A DNA stretch of 64,000 bases from NCBI RefSeq assembly GCF_958450345.1, contig NC_088784.1:41230278-41294277 (forward strand), in the 5' to 3' direction. Shown here in pieces: positions 22,554-34,884 of this stretch (position 1 is its first letter; each line of letters begins with the position of its first letter). The position numbers were made by a program, and so were the translations under genes. The DNA is from Calliphora vicina. Lineage: Eukaryota; Arthropoda; Insecta; Diptera; Calliphoridae. The notes below the pieces were generated by a model. The model did no database searches. It saw only the letters and a list, made by a program, of their open reading frames with translations, and was not told where the DNA came from.

Positions 22554-23218
22554 CCCAGCAGTTAAGCAAGTAGTCAATGTATCCCTTATATACAGTAATT
22601 ATCACTAATTTCTGATTACTTGGCTGACTTCTATGTCATGTGCTTTTTGTAGCGCAGATAAAATACAAATGATTACTTTATACATTCCACGTAATCCAGT
22701 GTGAAGACAATTCTCACTTAAGTCTCTCTATGTAAGCTGTACTGCTCTTTTTTGTAAGTAATTCGCACAAGCTGGTTTTATACAAATTGTGTTCAAATAA
22801 TTCTCATAGAGTTTATTTTCTTTTTGCTTAAGTATACTGATATCCCATGTAACCTAGTGTGAAATCAATTGTCACTTTAGTGTCTCTAAGTATACTAGAG
22901 TGTAGTCAATTTAAAAGTAAATTTAGTACTGCACTGTAGAAAGTAGTTATTTTACCCATCAAAAAAAAGGAGCGTATTGGAGCGTTGTTGGACAGTCTAT
23001 GAAATGTCTTTTTAAGTGACTACTAGTATTTGAGGTCAATTAGCACCCGCACATGTTAAAATAAATTGTTATGTAGCTGATTAGGTAAGCTGTTATGTAG
23101 CTAGTAAGGTTACTGATACTATGTTACCGTACCATGGACTATGGACCAGCTGTCTTGGAAAACTGATAGTAATCATTATAAAATCACTAGTTCGGGACAG
23201 TCACCAAGAACTTCTGGT
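22554..23218 (+). mobile_element. CCCAGCAGTT-family element, best-preserved copy
   Basis: The 665-bp element has CCCAGCAGTT at 22554 and the degenerate inverse AACTTCTGGT ending at 23218. It is flanked by a perfect 5-bp duplication, CATTG (22549-22553 and 23219-23223). Internally, a ~60-base segment containing 'taatc(c/t)ag(t)gtgaa' and 'gtctct..gtaa' occurs twice (about 22690-22740 and 22850-22905). There is no open frame of note, so this is a non-autonomous DNA element. Superfamily is unresolved. Confidence 0.75.
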
Positions 23219-23223
23219 CATTG

Positions 23224-24049
23224 TCTGTGAGTATGTGTGTATTTGTGCCTTTGTCATAGTAGTGGCATCACAGTGCTTGTGTATGTGTATTATTCTATGA
23301 CCTTTTTATTCCGTTGATGGCAAAAACAATTTTATGTTTCTAATAAATTAAATTTTCAAACGTACACACACATACATACATTCACAGTTTATGATCATGA
23401 ATGAGTGTTTTTTTATATTTCGTTCATTCCAATTTTAGCTGTATTCAATTTTTCTTCATTCATGCATTCGTTCATTTGTTTGTTAGTTTTGTTGGATTTT
23501 TTTTCGTACATATATGTATTATTGTCATTTCTGAGTTTTGAACATTTAATGGAATTATTTATTCTGCATTTACAATATTCTGTAAATGTATTTCAGTTTT
23601 TTGCTTAGATTTTTTGTTAAAAATTTACAAGAGTCCACTCGTGTACTAAGTGAATAAACTACCAATAATAAAAAATGGACGTGTTGGCTGATACGGGGCC
23701 ACAATAATAAAAAATTCAGTTGCATAGCATTATTGGACGTTAAAGTTTTAATTTGCATATTTTCGTGTGTGTTGACGAATTTGACAGCATATGAGGGTTT
23801 TATCAAAGAGTATTTGGATGGAGTAAAATTTAGGGGAACACACACACGCAGAGAAAAGTCATGCTCACGACATGGTTGCAGCAACTATGTTTGTTAAAAA
23901 ACCTTGATGGTTAAATAAATTCTTTTCAATAATAATGGTTTCAACAATTATGTTTTGTTTCATATTTTATAATTACATATTTTTTGCGTATTTGGTTGGC
24001 AATATGATTGGTATGAAGCGATGTTATGCTTGTGAAAATTTTAGCTACA
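23224..24049. other. AT-rich non-coding stretch
   Basis: No exon recognised. A motif 'cgcagagaaaagtcatg' at about 23858 is reminiscent of the end of the CACAGAGAA MITE, but no partner end was found. A CA tract lies at about 23840-23856. Confidence 0.45.
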
Positions 24050-24668
24050 ACAAGTAAGAGAGCTATATTTGGCTGTGCCGAATCTTATATACCCTTCACC
24101 AAATTATACATAAACATATTTTTATTTAAACAAAATTATTTTTTTTTTAAATTGTTTTAAAATTTTTTTTTTTAAAAATTGCTCTTAATTTTTTTAAAAA
24201 AAAGTTTTTTCAAAATTTTTTTTTTTTAAAAAAGAAAATTATTGCGGAAAATAATTTATGACAAAAAAAAAATTTTTTATGAAAAAAAAATTCGGGTTAA
24301 AAAATATTTTGACTCATTGTACGTCCAACTTACTATAATAGCCTTATATACATCGTTGCAATGGACTTTGAAATATATATCATTAGATATCCATATTGTC
24401 TATATTAATCCAGATATCCAGATTAGTAATCCAGATATAGATTAAAAATAGGACAAAAATCGAGGTTGTCCCGGTTTTTTCCTTATATCTCAGCCATTTA
24501 TGAGCCGATTTTGTCGAGCCGTATCATGTATTTAAGTTATTTGGGGGCTATGGAAAGATGATTTCAACATATAGACCGACAGATGGATAGACGGACATGG
24601 CTATATCGACTTCGCTATCTATAACGATCCAGAATATCTATAGTTTGTGGGGTCGTATAAATAAGTAA
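24050..24668 (-). mobile_element. DINE-1/mini-me-like element, subfamily 1, minus strand, 5'-truncated
   Basis: Starts with the complement of the 3' module: 'caagtaagagagctatattt', then a stem-loop ggctgtgcc and 'tatacccttcacc' at about 24092. The middle is T/A homopolymer-rich (24120-24270). At 24570-24660 lies the complement of the mini-me core with only about three degenerate GTCY units. The 5' TATACCCTTCACC end is missing. The 67-aa frame at 24242-24445 is element-derived. Confidence 0.75.
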
Positions 24669-25544
24669 TGATATTTAAATGTTGTAATTACTTCTTCTCA
24701 TATTACTGGAATTTATTGTATGATTGTACTACTACCATAACATGTTTATATCATCTATGTTAATTATATCATACGGAGATCTTAAATATATAATAAATCG
24801 TGAATAATCAAGTAAAACTTCATCTTCAAGATCAAAATTTTTACCTTTTTTCTTTTGTTCAGGTCCATAGGTAGCAAACCGTTCAAAATTCAAGGAAAAA
24901 GTCAACTACAAAAATATACCTAAGATCTCAATAAACAACTTTCTAGAACATATAAACTTCCTATGAATGATTCTAAATACCGTTTAGGTAGGTCAATATA
25001 AGTTATTAAGAAAAGACTAAAGTAATTAAATGTTTCAGGCCATAAACTATCAAATTATTATAAACTAAAGCATACTTTTAGGCAGCATTAAAAAATTTAT
25101 TTCGAATTTTTCAAAGTTTTTTGCGATTTTGATCTTGAAGATAACGTTTTTTTGATCTTGAAGATGAATTTTTGTTCTTTATGACAAAGGCTACAACTTT
25201 GCCTCAGAGAGTAAATCAAAATTCCGAACTGTTTGCAAGGTATGAGCCTGAAAAAATTATAACTTTTTGCAAAAATTACACCCCAAATCGTTCAGGCCAT
25301 AAAAAATTGCATGACTTTGGGCAGAACTGGGAGACACTGTTCTTTTCTTTTTTGGTCTTTTATCACATAGTGGTGTCCGTATATGGTTATATTTCCATGA
25401 CTCAAAAAATTACACTCAGTGTTATCTAATATGTTTTTAAATAATATAATATGATTAAGGCGTCAACTATACTTAATTGTTTTAGAATTTAGCCACTACG
25501 CTGTAGATTTAGATTTCAACTCTGTGTAGATAGATTAAATACTA
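24669..25544. other. AT-rich non-coding stretch with repeated GATCTTGAAGAT motif
   Basis: GATCTTGAAGAT occurs twice directly (about 25130 and 25156) and once inverted (about 24822). This suggests an old element about 350 bp long of unknown type. The 85-aa frame 25172-25429 has no recognisable domain. Nothing else is supported. Confidence 0.4.
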
Positions 25545-25622
25545 AGTTCATATTTTAGAGTACCCTATGGAAGTAAAAAGTGTTCATATTTTGGGGTGTT
25601 CATATTATCGCGAGTGCACTGT
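25545..25622. mobile_element. Possible pogo/Tc1-like element end
   Basis: The segment ends 'tattatcgcgagtgcactg' followed by TA. This resembles the inverse of the CAGTGCACTC...ATAATxxGAAC termini common in pogo-like Tc1/mariner elements. Just inside, 'gttcatatt' is repeated in short tandem. No opposite terminus or transposase was found, so only one end is reported. Confidence 0.35.
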
Positions 25623-25624
25623 AG

Positions 25625-27279
25625 TAATAATATGGTTGGACCAAATTTTATTATTGTTGTGCTACTATTATAATAACGTCGATGAAACATGAAACAAAAT
25701 TTCTTCAACAACTAATTAAAGTACTATGTAATTCAATAAGTACAATATAGTAATTAATTAATGTTAATATACAAGATAACAATTTTTATAACTTCAACAT
25801 TTTGAAACTATCATATTCCTTTAAATATTTCAACATTATATGCAATTCATTCTTTGAAATTTATTGTAACGATTTTCTTAGTATGTATCTCCGAATACAC
25901 AAATGAAATCTTCTAGCAAGAAAGGCAAAACTTTCTTGAAAATCCTAAAAATTATATTTAATACTTTAAAGATTTAAATACTTATATACATACATATGTA
26001 TATATGTGTATGTGGATTTGTGTATGTATCTATATGCCTGTCACTCACTTTAACTGCAAAAATACTTCCTGTGTTGCAACGAGGATTACGACTATGAAAT
26101 TCCTGAAATACTTATATTTTGTATTAAGCAAACATTTCTTCTTTATAGGATAAAAAATCCAACAAAACCTTCATTATGTTAATTAGATTTGTTTGCTTTG
26201 TTAGTAATGAAAAACTTTACGAGTTTTTCTTTTGTTTAATTTTAACTTTAGAAGTGTAAACGAAATAGTTGAGGAGATATTAAGAAAATTAAGTATGTTT
26301 ATTTATTAAAGTAATAAACACCAAGAACAGCTATCTTACAATTATTGCACTCGTTTAAAATTGTTGAAAAAAGATATTTGATTTTGATATTAGGTTCATG
26401 GGTTGGATCAATTGAAAGTAAAATGTAGTTAAAAGGCAATATAGATATGAGACTCGCTGAGATATTAATTAAGAAAATCGGAAGGCAATCTTCATATTTC
26501 GCTTGTAAATATTTCCACTATTAGCGCTATTTTTCTTTCGCTTTGCTATTTGTTTTGTTTTTAATGCGATAATTCTATAAAAAAAACATAGTGAAACCTC
26601 AATTTCTTATCCTTTTGTTAAGTACATTAAATACAGTAACTAGAAAATACAGTTACCACGTCACCCGAGTTATCTTACATTTCTTAATACATTTAGAAAA
26701 TGTAACTGCAGTTGGAAACGCTTATAGCATCACTTCTGCTTATGTTCCTAATCCCAATCTAAATCATAATAAGAAAATATGTTTTCTTTAATAACATTTC
26801 TTTTAGCTGGCAAATGAATAAGAAAGTACGAAGTAAAAATATGTCAACATGTTTCATACAGTTTATTTAAAACCCCGTATTTATACAAACACATTGAATA
26901 AAAAGGAAAAAAACCCTAACATACACACTTACGCAAACACTTTACTTCCATTCAACTACTTTGCTGTGTGTGAAGAAGGAAAAAGAAAAAAAACAAGTAT
27001 TTTTCACTTAAATGTTGTTTATATTTATGTGCGAGTGTATGGTTGCAGTTGTGTACAGGACGACGCATTACTTCCATTTGCATTTCTCTTCCTTTATTCC
27101 TTCATTCTTTCTTTCTGTCTAATGCTCCTAAATTTTGCAGCAATATTTTTTATGTGTATGTATATTAGGGTGGTTCTTAGATTGCAGTTTTTAAATTTTC
27201 GATGCTACCAGGGTCTAAAGGACTAAATGCTGAACATTTTAGCAAAATCGGATAAGGTTTAGAGGTTAGGTTCAACAGA
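25625..27279. other. AT-rich non-coding stretch
   Basis: No exon recognised. The 125-aa plus frame at 26849-27226 is low-complexity and crosses CATA-type repeats. Around 27165-27260 is an interspersed repeat ('ttagggtggttct..., aaatgctgaacattttagcaaaatcgg') that recurs in part at 55470 and 61780. Confidence 0.5.
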
Positions 27280-27488
27280 AATAACTTTCATATATACATA
27301 AATAATAAGACCTAATTTCATACCGATCGATCAATTATTGGTAATAGCTTCCATATAAGGACCACTTCCGAAAATCATTTACGAAAATAAATTATTGAAA
27401 TTTTAAAAGAAAAATTATTTTTCTCATTTGCTTAGCGTAGGGTATTATATGGTCGGGATTGACCGACTATACTTTCTTACTTATTTTT
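27280..27488 (+). mobile_element. DINE-1-like element, subfamily 2, 3' fragment
   Basis: Ends with the subfamily 3' module: 'gcgtagggtattata', a stem-loop GGTCGGGATTGACCGAC, then 'actttcttactta'. The preceding 150 bases match the subfamily interior ('taatttcataccgatcgatc', 'cttccgaaaatca'). The 5' part is missing. Confidence 0.7.
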
Positions 27489-27714
27489 TATTAAAATTGA
27501 TTGGTAAAAAATATTCCGTGGGTTTTTTTCTGATTTCAGATTACAATTTATTTGGGTTGCTAGTTATGATTTTGTAATTTGAAATCTAGGGCACGAAAAA
27601 AAAATTCCGTTAAAAGTTCGTTCTAATATGAATTATATACTAACAATAGTTTTGGGATTTATTTTGGTCGTAAGCACATAATTTTACAATCTTTACAGTC
27701 TAATAGCCTTTTTG

Positions 27715-28015
27715 TATACCCTACACCACCATAGTGGGGAGGGTATAATGAGTAACTGATGATGTTTGTAACGTGGAATACCAATCTGCTCATGATCACT
27801 TTCTTAGTCGATTAAGCGTAAGTCAGTACGTCTGTCCGTCCATGTAAAATTTGTAATAAAACTACAAGTCGTAATTTTAAACATAATTCGAAAACATTTG
27901 TTACCAGTTTGAATCTGAATTTGGTTAGAATCGGTCCATTATTTCAACAAGATCGGTGGAGAACTCTCTGAGTTAAAGGGGGTAAAAATTTGATATTTTG
28001 GTGGTTTTTCTCATC
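27715..28015 (+). mobile_element. DINE-1-like element, subfamily 2, 5' fragment
   Basis: Starts 'tataccctacaccaccatag' and 'tggggagggtataat', then 'gatgtttgtaacg'. A short core 'agtcgattaagcg' is followed by a two- to three-unit GTCY run (27829-27840). Similarity fades near 28015. The right boundary is approximate. Confidence 0.65.
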
Positions 28016-30351
28016 CATGTAACTTATTACCTATTGTTCTTAGAAAAATGTGTCCCAAATAGTTTAGATAGCTATTTCTTCAATCTTTCGAAAAAAAATA
28101 ATAAAAATTAAAAAATGTTTATATGTTTTTTCTGAAATCCAAAACTTTTAGGATCAATACAAAATTTAATTAATTTTTCAAAATTTCGTTTAAAAAAATT
28201 TTTGTAAAAGTAAAATTTGGGATTTGAGAAATGCATGAAATTTTATAATTGTTTGTTTTTGGTATCAATTTATAATTGGTTATCGATGAAAGAAAATTTT
28301 AATATTTTATATTTAAAAACTGCAAATTAAGGGCCTCTCTAATATATATGCGAACTTCCACTACCAAAATAACAAAAGCAGGGAAGATGGAATAAAAACT
28401 TTACAGTGTCAATATTATACTTTTAGTGTAAGTGTGTTTATGGGAATGCATCTGTATCTGGGAGTGTGTATGAAGTGGATTTTTTGTTTTCTAAATAATT
28501 TCAATTCACACATCAAACCCATTTTATACCGTTGCAGGTTTGCAACGTTTATTTGGATCATTGTATTATTTATATCATGAAACTAGTTTTTAGATCCTGA
28601 TGTGTGTCTCTGTGGTTTGTGAATGAAGGATGAAATGATGTAAAATATACCTGCTAATTCTTTTTATCATCATGATGCATGCATGCATACAAATATACAT
28701 ATGAACGTTTGTATGTATGTATAAAGGTAAGACATAATAATGAATTACTACTGCTACTCTCAGCAGAAATGTCTGTCCTTTGACAAACACACATGCTTGG
28801 ATACGAGTAATATTGTTAAAGTAAATACAACTTTTGCTAGTGCGAGTGTTATCAAAACTAAGAGGAACTACTATCACACAGTCTACTGCTTATTTATTGG
28901 AATATTAAGTATACATAAAAAAGTTTATTAAATACTAATTTTAATAGCTACTCATGCACACAATTTTTATTTATGATCATTTTGTATCAAATGCCTAAAT
29001 CATGAACAATAACACAGTTTTAAAAATGTGAATAACAGTATTCTTATAGTTACAACATTAAAACATCATAAATATGATCTTTAGAAACTAATTTTTAAAA
29101 AAAGTTTTTCTTTTTTGGTTTTCAGTGTTTTAAAGAGAAAATACTCTGTAAAAATTAGCTGAAAAATGGTAGTAGGATATGTATTATTGATTACACCCAA
29201 AACCATCATTATTTTATTTACTAACATAAACAATTTAGAGATTGTGCAATAAAAGCACAATCAGAAAATTCATTATATGTAACATAACAATATTGGTCTG
29301 GTTGTACCAACCACTACTGCAGACGCCATTTTAGCACAAAACCTGAACGTCCCCTTTACCCCCCTTTTGAAAACTGAACTGTATTAAACCATGAACTTTT
29401 TAATAACTCGCCACCTCTACTCTATTCCTTTAACTGTCTCAATGGTAGGAAATAGAATTTACTCGTAAATATCACTCACATTTAATTGTCAACTTAAAAC
29501 CTAAATATCATTTGGTAATAGATAATGAAGCTTTTAAATTTTTGAACTCATTTGAAATTCGATTGACATTATTTATTTTGGATAGTGACCGTTTAATTGA
29601 TATTTTTGACATTGACTTAAATTGACTGTTAAAATGTATTTAACAAATATTGAACAGCTACTGCAAAAATCCAGTGTAGCGAATTTAAAATTGCCAAAAT
29701 GTAATTTTAATGCTTCCTGAACATTTGAAGCATGGAGGTTTATAAGGCCGTAAAGTCAACTTTTACCAGAACACGTTTTTACCCCAAAGTTTTCCCTGTT
29801 TTTTTTTTTTCTATCACACTTTAAAGAACTTCTCTCGTAGTTTGTACTCAACTAAAAATTTTATATAATTTTGTCACATGAACTACTTAAATTGGCCTTG
29901 TAGACGTAAATATAACAACCCAATCATTAATGAAACTGTTTTTGTGATTCAGTTCACTTATTTATTTCATATTAAAAATGTATAAGTTTTCACTTTAATT
30001 AAAACAATCAACAGCACCAAGGACACGACGAAGGAAAGATGGAGGACAAATAAAAAGTATGTACTCAAATTAATTATGAAAATATTTTAATGAAATTAAT
30101 TTAAATTTCAAAGTTTACACTCAATAATTGTGGTAAAAAAAAATAAAAAATTACATACACTTAAATGTAATTAATATATACAGCATTCTCTTATTGTAAC
30201 TAATAGTAAAATATCATTAATTTCTCCTTACACTACAGACATTTATATCATAAATTCCTCCAAAGGACAGAGAGCAAACTAAAGTTTTTGACATTAAGCC
30301 TTCCGATTTTGGGAAACGCAAAATCGCGATTTTATTCACGATTTAATTTTA
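28016..30351. other. AT-rich non-coding stretch
   Basis: No gene or element boundary recognised. It includes a CATGCATG/ATACATA tract (about 28673-28720). The small frames on both strands at 28590-28931 are without features. Confidence 0.5.
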
Positions 30352-31032
30352 AACAAGTAAGATAACTATATTCGGCTGTGCCGAATCTTATATACCCTTC
30401 ACCAAAGTATACTTCCAAATACAAATTTTAAATATTTTTAGGTCAGCAACATTTTTTTTCCAGTAGTTTTTTTAATTTTTTGTAAAAAAAATTTTTTGAA
30501 TTGTTATTTTAATTTTAATACTTTTTTTTAATTTGAAATTTTTTTTTTGTTTTTTTAAATTTTTTTTTTGGTGAAGCAAAAACTTGGGGTCAAATTTTTT
30601 TTTAATTTTGACCCATTGTAGGTCCAACTTACTATGGTCTATATACGTCGTTGCAAAGGTCTTTGAAATATCTATCATTTTCTATATTAATGACTTAGTA
30701 ATCCAGATATAGGTCAAAAATCGAGGTTGTTCCGGGTTTTTCCTCATATCTCCGCCATTTGTGTACCGATTTTGATGATTTTAAATAGGAAACTTCTTGA
30801 AAGCATGTGTAACAGAATTATTGAAGATTTGGATTCCCAAGATATCTGGGGTCTTCAGAAAATAGATTTCAACAGAAAGACAGACAGACGGACATGGCTT
30901 AATCGACTCCGCTATCTATAAGGATCCAGAATATATATACTTTATAGGGTCGGAAAATTATATTGTGGAAATTACAAACGGAATGACAAACATACATACA
31001 TATATATACCCATTTCACGAAGGTGAAGTGTA
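30352..31032 (-). mobile_element. DINE-1/mini-me-like element, subfamily 1, full-length on minus strand
   Basis: Opens with the complement of the 3' module (acaagtaagataactatatt, then TTCGGCTGTGCCGAA and 'tatacccttcacc'). It closes near 31010-31032 with the complement of the 5' end (tatatacccatttcacgaag, gtgaagtgta). The mini-me core is at 30885-30950, with only about three GTCY units. The region 30430-30610 is homopolymer-rich. Minus- and plus-strand frames inside it are element translations. Confidence 0.8.
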
Positions 31033-32337
31033 AAAAATTAAAGAAAATTTACAAGTGCTTAGTTTTAAATACTTCATAAGAAGCTTTTCCCAAAAATTAA
31101 AATCACGAATAAAATCGAGAGTTTTATGACTCTAAATAGTATGTTTTTATAGAGTATTATCAAAATCGGAAGACCCGAAGACAATTTGTTTGTGATATAT
31201 GGTGGAATGATTGATATACTGATGTGTATGAAATTCAGAATATCCCAAAAGAAATTAAAATATATTTTTTTTATAGAATTGAGAACATCTTTTGTATAAT
31301 CAAATAATCCAGATTGTATTGTAGTTGTAGATATATACATATGTACATATGTATTTATATAAACATACTTTATATACAGTATTTTAAAACTATACATAAT
31401 AGTGGGTTTGTATACCAAGTTAAAATTAATAAAATTATATAGAAAGAAAACGGAATTTAATTTATGCCAAAAGTTTGCAATAGTTCACCCTCATTACGTG
31501 GCACAACTGATGTTGCATCTACATACATACGTACAGCTTCAATACAATATTATAGAATAATAAAAAAATACTGAAAATGTGGGCAACGACGAAAACATTG
31601 GCGAAAAGTCTAAGAAGAGTGTAGATAAGAAATTTCAACATTAAAATAAGGAACATTTTATGTTTCTATTTTCTTATTTTTTTTTATTTCAAACCAAAAA
31701 AAAAATAATACAAAACTATGAAGATTGCGAATACATGACACGAGCACTAGGAGGGTAAAAAAGAAAACAAAACTAACTAATTGCGCAGTATATTCCAAAA
31801 CCAAGATTAACAATAAAAAAAACAGAAAAAATCTACAGCGAAAGTGTGTTAACGAAACCAGCAATGTTCGAAAAAAATACAAATGCAGCAAATAAATATT
31901 TTATAAAAATATTTAATAGAAATTTAAAGTTTTTATTGGTTTCCAAAGTATTGGAAACAACTTTTTCTTTAACTTTTAATTAGAAATACTTATTAAAACA
32001 CAAGTTTAACCCTCATTATTTAATTGGGAATTAAAACAATCATTGTTATTCTTAATTTCTCTAGATGACAGCACTGAGCCCGTGCTTAGTATCTCGGAGG
32101 GTGGGGGTAGGTAATAGTTGTAATTCTAAATATTTATATGAAAGGGATCTATCACTTCGACAAGGTGTCGGCCATGTCAAAGTGGGGTTGTTATTTTTGC
32201 AACTACAAGATTATTTAAGTTCTTCCTGTTGCACAATTATATAAAATTTTTAATTGAGTGCAAACTACTAGAAAATTTCTTTAAAGGACAAACAGGAAAA
32301 AATTCGGTATTAAAAGCTCCTTCAAAATACAATTAAA
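31033..32337. other. AT-rich non-coding stretch
   Basis: No exon recognised. The 114-aa minus frame at 31074-31418 is hydrophobic low-complexity without a motif. A slightly G+C-richer patch at 32070-32200 (gagcccgtgcttagtatctc and onward) was examined and not identified. Confidence 0.5.
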
Positions 32338-32994
32338 ACAAGTAAGAAAGTATGGTCGGTCAAGCCCGACCATATAATACCCTACACTAAGCAAAAACAA
32401 TTTTTCTTTTAAAATTTCAATAATTTATATTTTTGAGTGATTTTCGGAAGTGGGCCTTATATGGGGGCTATGACCAATTATGGACCGATCACCATGAAAT
32501 TAGGTTGTGTGATTTATGTGTATATTAAAGTTAACTATGTTGAATTTTGTGTGTTTACCAACATTTTTAAGCGATTTATGCACGTTAAAGTGATTTTCGG
32601 AAGCGTGTCTATATGGGAGCTATGACTAATTATGGACCGATCGTAATAAAATTTGGTGACATGAATTTTGTGTATATCAAACTTATTTGGAGCGGAATTT
32701 GTGTATATACCTGTATAAATTAACCATTTACGAGCGACAAAGTCCAATTTCGAGAGGACATTTGTATGGGGGCAAGGTGAAATAATGGACCGATTTCAGG
32801 CTTGGTCCTTGAGCCGAAAAAATAATATGTACCAAATTTCATCGAAATATCTTCAAAATTGCGATAATCGACTCAGAAAGTGATTCTAAGTCGATCGGTA
32901 TACTTTAAGGTGGGTGTTAGACTAATATTTTTGGGCGTTACAAACATCTGCACAAATGCATAATACCCTCCCCACTATGGTGGTGTAGGGTATA
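32338..32994 (-). mobile_element. DINE-1-like element, subfamily 2, full-length on minus strand
   Basis: Begins with the complement of the 3' module: acaagtaagaaagtatggtc, stem-loop GGTCGGTCAAGCCCGACC, then 'ataccctacac'. It ends with the complement of the 5' end (ataccctccccactatgg, tggtgtagggtata). GTGTAGGGTA and its inverse form the subterminal repeats. A ~145-base internal unit starting 'gtgattttcggaag' (32439 and 32589) is tandemly duplicated, as is its 'ctatgac..attatggaccga' block. The GTCY core is missing or degenerate. Coding frames here are spurious. Confidence 0.8.
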
Positions 32995-34035
32995 AATATT
33001 GTTGAATAAGAAAATCATGTTGACTTAAATTATTGTAGACATATAATCAGTAAATTAAGTCATTAAGCTACTATTTTCATGTGGGGATGTACTTTTACTT
33101 TATTGTCAATTAACTGTGTTGGTTTACACAAAACAAAAAAGTAATGCAATAAGAAAAACATCGTAAATTTCATTCAAAATTTTGAAAATATGACAAGATT
33201 TGAGAAATACGGACGGAAAGTTAATTTTAATTTTTGTTTTTTATGAAAATCACAGAGTTTTCAAATCTTTGAAGAATGATGGCTAGAGTGTCCCTTAGAA
33301 TTGAATGTTTGAAATATTGAAACGGTACCCGTTGAAAACTTTCGTAATGACCTAAAATACCACCAAAAAAATGTTTACCTTGTTCTAAGAAAGGCAAATG
33401 ATGAGCATTTACAAGGGGAAAAAATGCATTTTTTCAGTTTTTTTTTTTTTTTTTTAAATTTTGCCATTAAATAATTACTTTTGCAATTTTATTTAAAAGA
33501 ATCTAAATGTGTACGTAATTGTCGTTCTAATATGATATAAAAGACAAAAAAATGTTAAAAAATGTTAAAGTTATTAAAAAATCGCCAGGCGATTAACGTG
33601 TCTCAGGCCACTAGAGCAAGAATGCAGGAACAAAATTTACATATTTTGAGAAATATTAAAACAAAAGTTTATTCTAACTTAAAATATATCCCTATTTACT
33701 TGTATATGAGTTTTTATCTTCATAGGAACAGTTAACCTATTCGCAGGTATGACCATAAAAATACATTTTTTTTAACGGCAGTTTCAAAACTCCATTTTAA
33801 AATTTTTAAAAATTTTGTTAAACAAATTTCAGAATTTTTTGATCATCACATGGGGATTTATTGACAACATAATAGGGAATAAAAATGTGAAAAAGTATGT
33901 CAATGCCTTCTATAGTTTTTCCGTACCTGCGATATACATTTTGCGATTTTCGAGAAAAATAATTTTTTGGCGAATAAGCCCAATTTTCTTACTGTTATTA
34001 ATTTTAAGTAAAATCTCTTCAGAATATTATAGTCC

Positions 34036-34777
34036 AGTACTGCGATTCACTAACTTTTATAACGATAATCGTATCGTTAAAATAAATATAACGAAAATTT
34101 ATCGAATTTGCTATTCAGTAACATTTTTAACGACATTCGCTGTCGGTTGAAGTCAGCTGTTACTTTATGCAGATTTTCTTTCGTTATGTTAGCGACAATA
34201 ATTTAAGTTGTGTTTATTTAATCGATAAAGTGTATTTGCAATTTTTTCGTCGTCATCTTCATCTTTTGTAGCTGGAACTATCGTAAAAATAATGGAAACA
34301 CATTTTTGTTTACTTAACTTATTAATATTTACAATAAAATATAAAAAATATGGGAATTTGACGATTATAGTACTACTAATTATTCAAGTACTTATTTTTG
34401 TTCGCGATGTCCCAAAAGTAATCCATTACATTTTGGAAGGAAATAAGTTGTTTTGTTAGTAGAATTATTTATAAAATTATGTATTTACTAAAAAAAAAAA
34501 TAAAAAAATGCAAGTCGCAGCCAAGTGTCGAACCAACAACCTTCCGATTGCTAGTCAACGTTGTACTCACTACACCACTGGTTAATTATTTCATTATGTG
34601 TCAAATAATGGTTTTCTACTTTTAGCTTATTTTGATATTTTGTAGACAGAGATGTTATATCTTCAACAATCGTTAAAAATAAATTACTGAATCACACTAT
34701 CGTTACTGCAAGCGGTTATTTATGTCGATAAACATTACGATTGTCGGTTCGTTAAAAGTTAGTGAATCGCACTACAG
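34036..34777. mobile_element. Inverted-repeat element with GCGATTCACTAACTTTTA ends, holding tRNA-like sequence
   Basis: The left end (34037-34065) and right end (about 34746-34776) are inverted copies sharing TGCGATTCACTAACTTTTA and an ACGA continuation. The element lies inside family C, between 'agtaaaatctcttcagaa' and 'taattttaaatat'. No protein frame is evident. A tRNA-like segment lies at 34510-34583 (see separate entry). Target duplication is unresolved. Confidence 0.65.
34510..34583 (-). pseudogene. tRNA-like sequence with box A and box B
   Basis: On the minus strand TGGTGTAGTGAG (34566-34577) fits the box A consensus at about 10 of 12 positions. GGTTCGACACT (34524-34534) fits box B at 9 of 11, with near-tRNA spacing. 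A seven-base loop CTAGCAA with weak flanking stem could be a relic anticodon loop. T-arm and acceptor stems do not pair well, so it is not a working tRNA gene. It is more likely a tRNA-derived insertion (SINE head) inside the surrounding inverted-repeat element. Confidence 0.5.
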
Positions 34778-34884
34778 GTAATTTTAAATATAGTGTGAAA
34801 TTTTTTCGTGTAGGTCAAAGCTTAAATTTTTCAATATTTGGAATTTCTCATGGAAAGAAGTCTAATATTTACAACAACAGCACA

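Noticed and set aside
29700..29800. Possible repeat shared with 3290-3400 ('gcatggaggttTataaggcc' versus inverse 'cttatacgcctccatgc')
   Set aside because: Similarity is about 25 bases with mismatches in AT-rich context; too weak to call an element without alignment.
34510..34583. Functional tRNA gene
   Set aside because: Acceptor and T stems do not pair adequately; only promoter boxes and a weak anticodon arm remain.
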